Positions 1-5,909 of a stretch of DNA of 8,337 nt are shown here, piece after piece. The position numbers and the translations under genes were made by a program. The stretch's first letter is position 1. Each line of letters begins with the position of its first letter. Below the pieces are notes generated by a model, which saw only the letters and a list, made by a program, of their open reading frames with translations, was not told the origin of the DNA and did not search any database. Source of the DNA: Candidatus Omnitrophota bacterium (lineage in GTDB: Bacteria > Omnitrophota > Omnitrophia > Omnitrophales > Aquincolibacteriaceae). Location of the stretch: NCBI GenBank assembly GCA_023247135.1, contig JAHFHB010000026.1, forward strand, positions 4,528-12,864, written 5' to 3'.

Positions 1-619
1 TTTCAATTTCGGAGATCTGAAATTGGAGCAAATCGAGCTCGCGCGCGGCCGCATCCTTCCCCTGCGCAAGCCTGCGCAGCCTGTCAGATAGTGCGGAGTA
101 TTCGCTGAAAAGCACGCGGTAACGCTCCAGAGCGGGTTCAAATTTGCAATCGCCGGAAGATTTTAGAAACGCGTCCAAAAGCCCCGGATGGGCCGAAGCG
201 TCCAGAATCTGCTGATGATCGTATTGGCCATGAATCGTCAGCAGGCGGCTCCCGAGATCCCGCGCCTGCGAGGCGCTGACCAGCCGGCCATTGAGGGTCA
301 GTTTTGCGCGCCCTTCCGCGCTCAGCTCGCGCTCAAAAACAAGCGTGGAGTCGCCCGTTTCCATAAACGGTGCGATCAGCAAATCGGAGGCGGCCTCTTT
401 GGAGCTGCGAAGATCAAACAGCGCCTGGATTCTGCAAATTTTTGCGGGGTCACGGATTTGGAGAGTTTGAATGCGTCCGCCCAGGACCGTTCGCAGTGCT
501 TCGATCAGAATCGATTTACCTGCGCCCGTTTCGCCCGTCAGGACGTTCAGGCCCGGGGCAAACTCCAGCGCAAGCTGGTCGATGAGAGCAAAATTTTCAA
601 TGCGTAGTTCCTGCAGCAT
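1..619 (-). CDS. recN: DNA repair protein RecN, N-terminal part (cut by left window edge)
   Basis: RecN is an SMC-like ATPase that acts early in recombinational repair of double-strand breaks. The minus strand stays open from an ATG at 617-619 to the window edge, giving 206 residues with no stop. The N-terminus (MLQELRIENFALID) is typical of RecN. A Walker A motif, GETGAGKS, lies at residues 29-36, followed by SILIEAL, where many RecN proteins have D instead of E. The stretch HGQYDHQQIL at about 130-139 matches the conserved HGQ/HQ segment of RecN heads. From about residue 160 the sequence is charged and helical, as expected for the start of the coiled-coil arm. The full protein is normally about 550 residues, so the arm, Walker B and signature motif lie outside. 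No good Shine-Dalgarno sequence precedes the start, but the family N-terminus fits it. The gene follows the amidase gene by 50 bases on the same strand. No LexA-like site was recognised. Confidence 0.93.
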   Translation of the reverse strand, partial: MLQELRIENFALIDQLALEFAPGLNVLTGETGAGKSILIEALRTVLGGRIQTLQIRDPAKICRIQALFDLRSSKEAASDLLIAPFMETGDSTLVFERELSAEGRAKLTLNGRLVSASQARDLGSRLLTIHGQYDHQQILDASAHPGLLDAFLKSSGDCKFEPALERYRVLFSEYSALSDRLRRLAQGKDAAARELDLLQFQISEIE

Positions 620-669
620 AAGGGAGATTTTCCGGCAGCGCCCCGGTCAAGCGCCGGAGCCCGGCCCGG

Positions 670-1491
670 CTAGCGGCTGGCAATGCGCCGTTTGAATTCC
701 GCCCAGGGAAAACGCAGCCCGGGACACTCGGTATTTTTGCCCTTCACGTCGCTATGCCGGATGACATGATCGTACGGAATACGGTAGCGCTCCATGAGTA
801 GTTTGACCAGATACACAAGCGAGTCCAGCTCTTTGGCGGTGACATTGGTTTCACTAAAATTTCCGATCAACGAAATCCCGATGCCGCGGATGTTCATGTC
901 ATCTGCGTTGCAATGCGCGCCATCCATCTGCTCAACCCAGCGCTTGCCGATTTCGATCTGCCCTTCCCCTTTGGTGTCCGTCCCGTTATCGATCAGGAAA
1001 TGATAGCCCAGGCCGTTCCAAAAACCGCGCTGATGATGAATTTTATTGATCGAACTCGCATTCCCGTCATGCGTCGCCGTATGGTGAATCACAATGTATG
1101 TCCAGCGGGTCGCATTCGGCAGAGGAATATACGCTCTTGGACCGCGCGTGGAGGGAATCACCAGTCGCTGGCCTTCCTTGAGATGCGGCGAATTCAGATG
1201 ATTCACCCGCATGAGGGTATCCATGTCCACCTCGTACGTCTTGCTGAGCCGCCACAGCGTTTCATACGGTCCGACCACATGCGTCACATCACGCGGCACA
1301 GCGGATGGATTGTAAAAGGAACTGGGACTTGCGGAAACAACGCTCAACGCAGACGGCGTGCTCCGCAGGGGGTGCAATGGCGCCGCGGGCGGCTGGGTTG
1401 CGCAGCCGGAGAGTGCCGCCAGCAGCAGTAAGCCAGCCGGCCGCCAGTAAATTCCGGCGCAGCAAAATGGATTTTTAAACACAACGCGCAT
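670..1491 (-). CDS. Lipoprotein with LysM domain and zinc N-acetylmuramoyl-L-alanine amidase (Amidase_2) domain
   Basis: Predicted to cut the amide bond between N-acetylmuramic acid and L-alanine in peptidoglycan, in the periplasm. The N-terminus has a basic stretch (to about residue 19), a hydrophobic core (AGLLLLAAL) and a lipobox LSGC, with Cys30 as the likely lipidated residue. A Pro/Ser-rich linker (31-68) follows. A LysM peptidoglycan-binding domain spans about 69-113 (THVVGPYETLWRLSKTYEVD to QRLVIP). The amidase domain spans about 128-270 and resembles T7 lysozyme/AmpD/PGRP enzymes. Likely zinc ligands are His136 (in VIHHTAT), His246 (in VIRHSD) and Cys256 (in TECPG). Its ATG lies one base beyond the TAA of the upstream tal-pgi gene and has no strong ribosome binding site of its own, which suggests translational coupling. 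A GTG at codon 4 is a possible alternative start. The specific role (division, recycling or remodelling) cannot be told from sequence. Confidence 0.9.
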   Translation of the reverse strand: MRVVFKNPFCCAGIYWRPAGLLLLAALSGCATQPPAAPLHPLRSTPSALSVVSASPSSFYNPSAVPRDVTHVVGPYETLWRLSKTYEVDMDTLMRVNHLNSPHLKEGQRLVIPSTRGPRAYIPLPNATRWTYIVIHHTATHDGNASSINKIHHQRGFWNGLGYHFLIDNGTDTKGEGQIEIGKRWVEQMDGAHCNADDMNIRGIGISLIGNFSETNVTAKELDSLVYLVKLLMERYRIPYDHVIRHSDVKGKNTECPGLRFPWAEFKRRIASR

Positions 1492-1492
1492 T

Positions 1493-4450
1493 TTATTTGC
1501 GGGCGCTTTTCCCGGCCGGTTCGAGACTTGAAATTAAAAATTTTCCGAATTTTGCCATCGCGGCGGCATGTTTTTTCCCCAACTGTACGCTCAACACCGG
1601 CAGGCCCTTGGAAGCCAGCGCATTGAGATCCCCCAACGCCTGGGCTTTTTTGAGCTGGCCAAACCGGTAGCGCTGCCCCGGAACCGCCGCGTCTTTGGCT
1701 TCGTCCGTCAGAAAAACGATGAAACGCCCGGACCGGGGACCACCTTTGTAAAGCTGGCCAATGGAGTGCAGGTAACGCGGCCCAAAACCGCAAACCACCG
1801 GGATCCCCAGCGTTTGCGCAAGCGCCAAGCGCAGCGTCTGAATTTCCGCGTCGATTTCCGGACACCGGGCCGTGTAGGCCAGCAGCGCGAGATAGGCTCC
1901 TTTGCGCGAAACCGGAGAACCAAGCCATGCTTGAATTTTGTCCATAGCCGCCTGCTTCAGACGTGCCTGGCCCGGAAATCCGGCCGCCACCTTGAAGGTT
2001 CCGGCCGGATCCATTAATTTCCCGCCGCCTTCCAGCACGTTCAGAAATTGCCCGGTCAAATCCTTGCTTTCCTTGACGTTCGGTTCGTCAAAAGGGTTGA
2101 CTCCCATCGCAGCGCACGCAATCGAAGTAATGATTTCCCACCTGAGCATTTCTGCGCCCAGCTGCAAATCGCTGCCCCACTCCATTTCGATCAGCGGAAA
2201 GCCGGCTTTTCGGACTGCGGCCAGCGGCGCTTTCAGGTGTCCACAGGCGTCCCCTTTAAGCGTCAACACCACAAAAACGCGGTCATCACCATAAGCCGAC
2301 ATTTTCAGCGGGGCCTCGCCGTCAACCGGCAGAATGCCTTCGCCCTCCTTGCCCGTGCTTTCGGCAATCAGTTGTTCGAGCCAAGCGCCCACAGGCGCCA
2401 GCCGTTTTGAGGTCCACAGGGTCAATTTATTTTTTCCGTGCCTGGCGAAAGCGCCGAGCGCGCAGCCGACGTAAAGCGCTTCGTTCTTTGCCACGGAAGA
2501 CTCTCCGATCGTTCGGGACAGCAAGTCCATCGCCGATTTGATCAAACCCCGCACCGGCACGCCCGAAAGCACGGCGGGAACAAGTCCGAAGAAGGAAAGC
2601 GCGGAAAACCTTCCTCCAATGTCGGTCGGGTTTACGAAGACACTGCGAAATTGCTTTGCAGCGGCAAGCTTTTCCAGTCCCGAACCCGCGTCTGTGATGG
2701 CCACAAAGTGCCGCCCGGCGCACGCGGCCGGACTTGCTTCTCTCTTGTAAAGCGCAAGCACTTTGGCATAAAAATACTGGTACTGCGAAACCGTCTCCAC
2801 GGTGCCGCCGGATTTGCTGGCCACCACGAAGACAGATTTCGCCAGTTTGATTTCCTTTTCGACGGCAAAAATCGTGCTCGGATCCGTGGTATCTAACACG
2901 TAGAAGGTCAGATGCCGGCCCGGCAGTTTCTTGCAAACCAGATTCATCACTTCTGGCGCCAGGCTGGAACCGCCCATCCCGAGAAGCACCACCGATTGCA
3001 TTCCTTCTTGCCGCAAATCTGCCGCAAGACGATCCGCTTCGTGCAAACGCCCGAGCACCCATTCCGCCGAATAAATCCAGCCCAGGCGGTTTTGAATCAC
3101 AGCCTGATGCGCCGCTTCGCCTTTCCAGAGCGAGGGATCCTTTTTCAGGAAGCGCGCCAGGTAATTTTCTTTCTGCGCTTTTTCGACGGCTTGCACCACA
3201 TGCAACTCTTCCGAAACAGACTTCGCAGTGCCTTGCACAAAACGGCTGTCCGCCAAAACTGCAAGTTCGGGGCGGTGGGCAAATCCGGCTTTTTCAAGAG
3301 TGCGCATGAGGTGATCAAAAGATTCGCAAAAGGAACGCGCACCGGCTGCCTGCAGGTCGTCGCCCACCTGCGTCAGGTCAAAGCCCAGCTCCCCAAGCTG
3401 CGCCACCGCAAGGGCCGCATCGGAAACTCCCGCTAAAATGGAGTCCGCTTTGACCGTGCCGTGATCGATAAAAGCTTCCAGGGTTGCAAGCGGCATCGTG
3501 TTCACGGTCTCGCGCCCGATCAGAGGCTCCACATAAATGAGGTCGTTGTATTCGGGATTTTTGGTGCTGGTAGAACCCCAGAGCACCTTTTGGGTCCACG
3601 CGCCGTCCTTTTTAAGTAATTCAAATTCAACCGAGCCGAAAAGTTTCAAAAATTCCTGGTAAATGAGCCGGGAATTAGCCAAGGCGGCTTTGCCGCGCAG
3701 TGCGAGCAGGCGCGCTTTCTTTGGAGCGTCCCCTGCGCGGGCGGCAAGGTCCTGCAAACGTTTATCCAGATGCGTATCGATGCGGCTGACAAAAACACTG
3801 GCGACGGAATGCACGGCTCCAAGTTTGCCGCCGCGCGCGCGCAGATCGGTGAGTCCGTCCAGGTAGGCTCGCGCCACGTCCTTGTAATGTTTGACCGAAA
3901 ACATGAGCGTGACATTGACGCTGATGCCCAGCCCCGTAAGCCGGCGAAAAGCCCGGACCCCCGCTTCGGTGGCCGGAACTTTAATCATGACGTTCGAACG
4001 GTCGACCTTTTTGTGCAGGCGCTGGGCTTCCCGCACGGTGGACTCCTCATCGTTGGCAAGCCACGGATCGACTTCCAGGCTGACAAATCCATGCTCGCCG
4101 CCGGACGTTTTAAAAACGCCCGCGAACTGATCGCAGGCGTCCTGAATGTCTTTGACGGTAAGTTCGTCATAAACTTCAAAGGTCGATGCGCCGGATTTAA
4201 ACAAACGCGAAATGTCACTGTCGTAGCCGGCGCCGGTGCTGCTGATGGCTTTTTGGAAAATAGTGGGATTGGAAGTCACACCCAGCAAACCGCTTTTACG
4301 GATGAAATCCGTCAGTTTTCCGGAACTTAGCATGTCCCGGCTGATGAAATCCAGCCAGGGGCTTTGTCCCGCTTGAGCAAGATCCAGAGTCGCAGGTCTT
4401 TTATCCGCCGCCGGAGTCACAGGTTTTTTATCATCCATAAGTTGGGTCAT
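1493..4450 (-). CDS. tal-pgi: Bifunctional transaldolase / glucose-6-phosphate isomerase fusion
   Basis: One 985-residue cytoplasmic protein joins two sugar-phosphate enzymes. The transaldolase half (about 28-385) moves dihydroxyacetone units in the non-oxidative pentose phosphate pathway. It shows WLDF with Asp34, VTSNPTIF (58-65), SLEVDP (Glu126), the Schiff-base lysine Lys157 in IKVPAT, and GISVNVTLMFS (175-185). The phosphoglucose isomerase half (about 425-975) interconverts glucose-6-P and fructose-6-P. It shows GMGGSSLAPE (491-500), the sugar-phosphate-binding SKSGGTVET (545-553), AESTGKEG with probable catalytic Glu697, NPFDEPNV (785-792) and YLHSIGQLYKGG (893-904). Both halves look intact, and the length matches the known fused family. 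The start is well supported: GGAGG at 4459-4463 lies 8 bases before the ATG. A second in-frame ATG is at codon 5. The gene follows csp by 99 bases, and its stop is one base from the amidase start. Both half-reactions meet at fructose-6-P, which may favour the fusion (inference). Confidence 0.95.
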   Translation of the reverse strand: MTQLMDDKKPVTPAADKRPATLDLAQAGQSPWLDFISRDMLSSGKLTDFIRKSGLLGVTSNPTIFQKAISSTGAGYDSDISRLFKSGASTFEVYDELTVKDIQDACDQFAGVFKTSGGEHGFVSLEVDPWLANDEESTVREAQRLHKKVDRSNVMIKVPATEAGVRAFRRLTGLGISVNVTLMFSVKHYKDVARAYLDGLTDLRARGGKLGAVHSVASVFVSRIDTHLDKRLQDLAARAGDAPKKARLLALRGKAALANSRLIYQEFLKLFGSVEFELLKKDGAWTQKVLWGSTSTKNPEYNDLIYVEPLIGRETVNTMPLATLEAFIDHGTVKADSILAGVSDAALAVAQLGELGFDLTQVGDDLQAAGARSFCESFDHLMRTLEKAGFAHRPELAVLADSRFVQGTAKSVSEELHVVQAVEKAQKENYLARFLKKDPSLWKGEAAHQAVIQNRLGWIYSAEWVLGRLHEADRLAADLRQEGMQSVVLLGMGGSSLAPEVMNLVCKKLPGRHLTFYVLDTTDPSTIFAVEKEIKLAKSVFVVASKSGGTVETVSQYQYFYAKVLALYKREASPAACAGRHFVAITDAGSGLEKLAAAKQFRSVFVNPTDIGGRFSALSFFGLVPAVLSGVPVRGLIKSAMDLLSRTIGESSVAKNEALYVGCALGAFARHGKNKLTLWTSKRLAPVGAWLEQLIAESTGKEGEGILPVDGEAPLKMSAYGDDRVFVVLTLKGDACGHLKAPLAAVRKAGFPLIEMEWGSDLQLGAEMLRWEIITSIACAAMGVNPFDEPNVKESKDLTGQFLNVLEGGGKLMDPAGTFKVAAGFPGQARLKQAAMDKIQAWLGSPVSRKGAYLALLAYTARCPEIDAEIQTLRLALAQTLGIPVVCGFGPRYLHSIGQLYKGGPRSGRFIVFLTDEAKDAAVPGQRYRFGQLKKAQALGDLNALASKGLPVLSVQLGKKHAAAMAKFGKFLISSLEPAGKSARK

Positions 4451-4458
4451 ACGGGAAG

Positions 4459-4463
4459 CCTCC
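4459..4463 (-). promoter_or_regulatory. Strong ribosome binding site of tal-pgi
   Basis: On the minus strand GGAGG stands 8 bases before the ATG at 4448-4450. It is the clearest Shine-Dalgarno match in the window. It favours this ATG over the in-frame ATG four codons later. It also suggests tal-pgi is translated efficiently and independently of csp. Confidence 0.75.
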
Positions 4464-4488
4464 GCAGCCTTTCGTTCGTTGAGTGGAA

Positions 4489-4516
4489 CGTAAAATTCTT
4501 TGAGGCGGATTTTACG
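4489..4516. repeat. A/T-rich inverted repeat between csp and tal-pgi
   Basis: Eight bases (CGTAAAAT, 4489-4496) are repeated in inverted form (ATTTTACG, 4509-4516) around a 12-base loop. It lies 33 bases after the csp stop codon and 38 bases before the tal-pgi start codon. Neither strand has a convincing T-run after it, so it is a poor intrinsic terminator. It may be an mRNA-stabilising or processing hairpin, a regulator binding site, or chance. No clear promoter for tal-pgi was found in this gap. Confidence 0.35.
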
Positions 4517-4549
4517 GCTTGTGAGATGAAACGGATGCAGTGCCCTGCG

Positions 4550-4762
4550 TTAGCTGCGCGAGCGAACCACGTTCGTCGCTTTTTCGCCCTTTTCGCCGCG
4601 GGTCAGCTCAAAATCAACCTGTTCGCCTTCTTCAAGAGTTTTAAACCCTTCGGCCTGCACGTCGGAGAAATGCACAAAAACATCCTTGGCATTTTCGCCC
4701 TCGGGCGTGATAAATCCATAACCTTTTTGATTACTGAACCATTTTACAGTTCCGCGTGCCAT
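4550..4762 (-). CDS. csp: Cold-shock domain protein (CspA family)
   Basis: A 70-residue single-domain cold-shock protein that binds single-stranded RNA/DNA and acts as an RNA chaperone in the cytoplasm. The family N-terminus (ARGTVKWFSNQKGYGFI) is present. RNP1 is KGYGFIT at 13-19 and RNP2 is VFVHF at 28-32. The aromatic residues expected on the nucleic-acid-binding face (Trp8, Phe9, Tyr15, Phe17, Phe29, His31, Phe32) are all present. Length is normal for the family. AAAGGA at 4770-4775 places a good Shine-Dalgarno 7 bases before the ATG. The gene is preceded by a near-consensus promoter within the end of miaA and a leader of about 120 nt with a strong stem-loop. Long structured leaders are known for cold-induced csp genes, but csp paralogues are often constitutive or growth-phase regulated, so cold induction is only inferred. 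Confidence 0.96.
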   Translation of the reverse strand: MARGTVKWFSNQKGYGFITPEGENAKDVFVHFSDVQAEGFKTLEEGEQVDFELTRGEKGEKATNVVRSRS

Positions 4763-4802
4763 GGGCGTTTCCTTTCTTCGACTCTAAACGCTTTGAAGCC
4801 TA

Positions 4803-4837
4803 AACAGAAAAGACTGCGTGCGTAACGCTCGCAGTCT
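4803..4837 (-). terminator. Stem-loop with T-rich tail: likely intrinsic terminator after miaA, also inside the csp leader
   Basis: On the minus strand AGACTGCG (4830-4837) pairs with CGCAGTCT (4811-4818). After a single A/A mismatch the inner GCG/CGC pairs around a TTA loop, giving 8 + 3 base pairs in all. The stem is followed by TTTCTGTTTA (4803-4810), a T-rich but interrupted tail. The position, 61 bases after the miaA stop, fits a terminator for the rsfS-argS-miaA operon. The predicted csp promoter lies upstream of it, so csp transcripts must read through this element. It may therefore work as a partial terminator or attenuator. Confidence 0.65.
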
Positions 4838-4889
4838 GGGTCAAAATGGAGTGGCGTGGGTACTTCGTTCATGCTGTAAAACTCGCGCA

Positions 4890-4918
4890 ATTATCCGCCT
4901 AAATCCTTGGCCTGTCAA
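4890..4918 (-). promoter_or_regulatory. Near-consensus sigma-70-type promoter for csp, overlapping the end of miaA
   Basis: On the minus strand an exact TTGACA (-35, 4913-4918) is followed by a 17-base spacer and GATAAT (-10, 4890-4895; five of six bases match TATAAT). The -35 box lies within the codons for Phe-Asp-Arg near the miaA C-terminus, and the spacer covers the miaA stop codon. Transcription would begin near 4883, giving a csp leader of about 120 nt. A match this good at the right place is unlikely to be chance, but the start site is predicted, not observed. Confidence 0.72.
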
Positions 4919-5888
4919 ATAGAATTGAGAGCCCCGGATGCCGCAAAACACGGTCTGAAAACGTCCGGGCGGTCTCCCCTTCCGGCCACGCAATCCACTG
5001 AATATTTTTTTCCCGCCTAAACCAGGTGATCTGCCGTTTGGCATAGCGCCGGGTGTCCTGCTGGATAAGCGGCAGCACATCCTGCAGGCATTTTTTAAGC
5101 ACACCCGCGTTTGTACCGCGTTCGGCAATCAGGCCAAACAAACGCTTATAGCCAATGGCCTGCGCCGCCGTGGCTGAGATGCGCCCTTGCGAGAGTTTGA
5201 GGCATTCGGCCAGCCAGCCGCGCCGCAGCATGCCCCGCACCCGCGCATTGATCCGGGCATAGAGCCGCGGCCGTTCAACCTCGATGCCCAGCACCACGGG
5301 AGCGTAGCCCAGGCTTTCAAGTGACGGCAGGTTCGCAGATTTTTTTACGCGCGTCTGTTTTTTTGTCCAAACTGCGATTTCAAGCGCGCGAATGATGCGC
5401 TTGAGATCCGTGCGTTCAAGCTGCCGGGCGCGCACCGGATCCTGCCGCTGTAATTTCTCGTAAAGCGCCTGAACGCCCGAGCACGCAGCCCATTTCTCCA
5501 ATTTCAGGCGCTCTTTCAGATCCGGCGGCGGCGAAGCTTCGAGCCCCTCCAGCAGCGCCCGGACATACAATCCCGTGCCGCCCGCAAGGATGGGCAGTTT
5601 TCCGCTTTTTTGAACTTTACAAATCGCCTGCAGGGCCTTGCGGTGATAATCAAAAACGGAAAAACGGCGCGAGGGCTCAAGAATATCCACCAGGTGATGC
5701 GCAATGTTCCGGCGTTCGCGTTTCCCCGGCTTGGCGGTGCCGATATCCATCCCCCGGTAAACCTGCATCGAATCCGCGGAGATGATTTCCCCCTTGAGCC
5801 GGCGCGCCAGCTCGAGTGCAAGCGCTGATTTGCCGGAGGCTGTGGGGCCGAGAATAATCAGGACGGGAATGGGTGCCGTATTTTTCAT
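4899..5888 (-). CDS. miaA: tRNA dimethylallyltransferase MiaA
   Basis: Transfers a dimethylallyl group from dimethylallyl diphosphate to N6 of A37, next to the anticodon of tRNAs reading codons that begin with U. This supports reading-frame fidelity. The 329-residue length is typical. The P-loop GPTASGKS is at 14-21, ISADSMQVYRGMDIGTAKP follows with the probable general base Asp39, AGGTGLYVR is at 102-110, and RRYAKRQITWFRR (280-292) is the family's tRNA-binding stretch near the C-terminus. The insertion domain between about 110 and 200 is of normal size. It starts at an ATG 21 bases after the argS stop, with only a weak G-rich stretch as ribosome binding site, so coupling to argS translation is plausible. 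The last codons carry the -35 element of the csp promoter. Confidence 0.97.
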   Translation of the reverse strand: MKNTAPIPVLIILGPTASGKSALALELARRLKGEIISADSMQVYRGMDIGTAKPGKRERRNIAHHLVDILEPSRRFSVFDYHRKALQAICKVQKSGKLPILAGGTGLYVRALLEGLEASPPPDLKERLKLEKWAACSGVQALYEKLQRQDPVRARQLERTDLKRIIRALEIAVWTKKQTRVKKSANLPSLESLGYAPVVLGIEVERPRLYARINARVRGMLRRGWLAECLKLSQGRISATAAQAIGYKRLFGLIAERGTNAGVLKKCLQDVLPLIQQDTRRYAKRQITWFRREKNIQWIAWPEGETARTFSDRVLRHPGLSILFDRPRI

Positions 5889-5909
5889 GCAAAACCCCGC
5901 AGGTTCCGG

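Noticed and set aside
188..607. 139-codon plus-strand open frame
   Set aside because: It is antisense to the recN N-terminus, which carries Walker A and the family start; the plus frame shows no recognisable domain.
620..669. GC-rich gap between the amidase gene and recN as a terminator or promoter
   Set aside because: Only short CCGGC/GCCGG arms without a T-run, and no promoter hexamers were recognisable.
1344..1928. 194-codon minus-strand frame across the tal-pgi/amidase junction
   Set aside because: It overlaps two well-supported genes in another register and its composition (Arg/Ala/Gly-rich, no motif) is that of an out-of-frame translation.
2427..3062. 211-codon minus-strand frame inside tal-pgi
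   Set aside because: It lies inside the isomerase half in another register, and no family is recognisable.
4364..4825. 153-codon plus-strand open frame covering csp
   Set aside because: It is the antisense shadow of the csp gene and its flanks. Antisense csp frames are a familiar source of false gene calls.
4839..4844. TTGACC on the minus strand as a -35 box for csp
   Set aside because: No -10-like hexamer is found at 15-19 bases; the TTGACA/GATAAT pair at 4890-4918 is much better.
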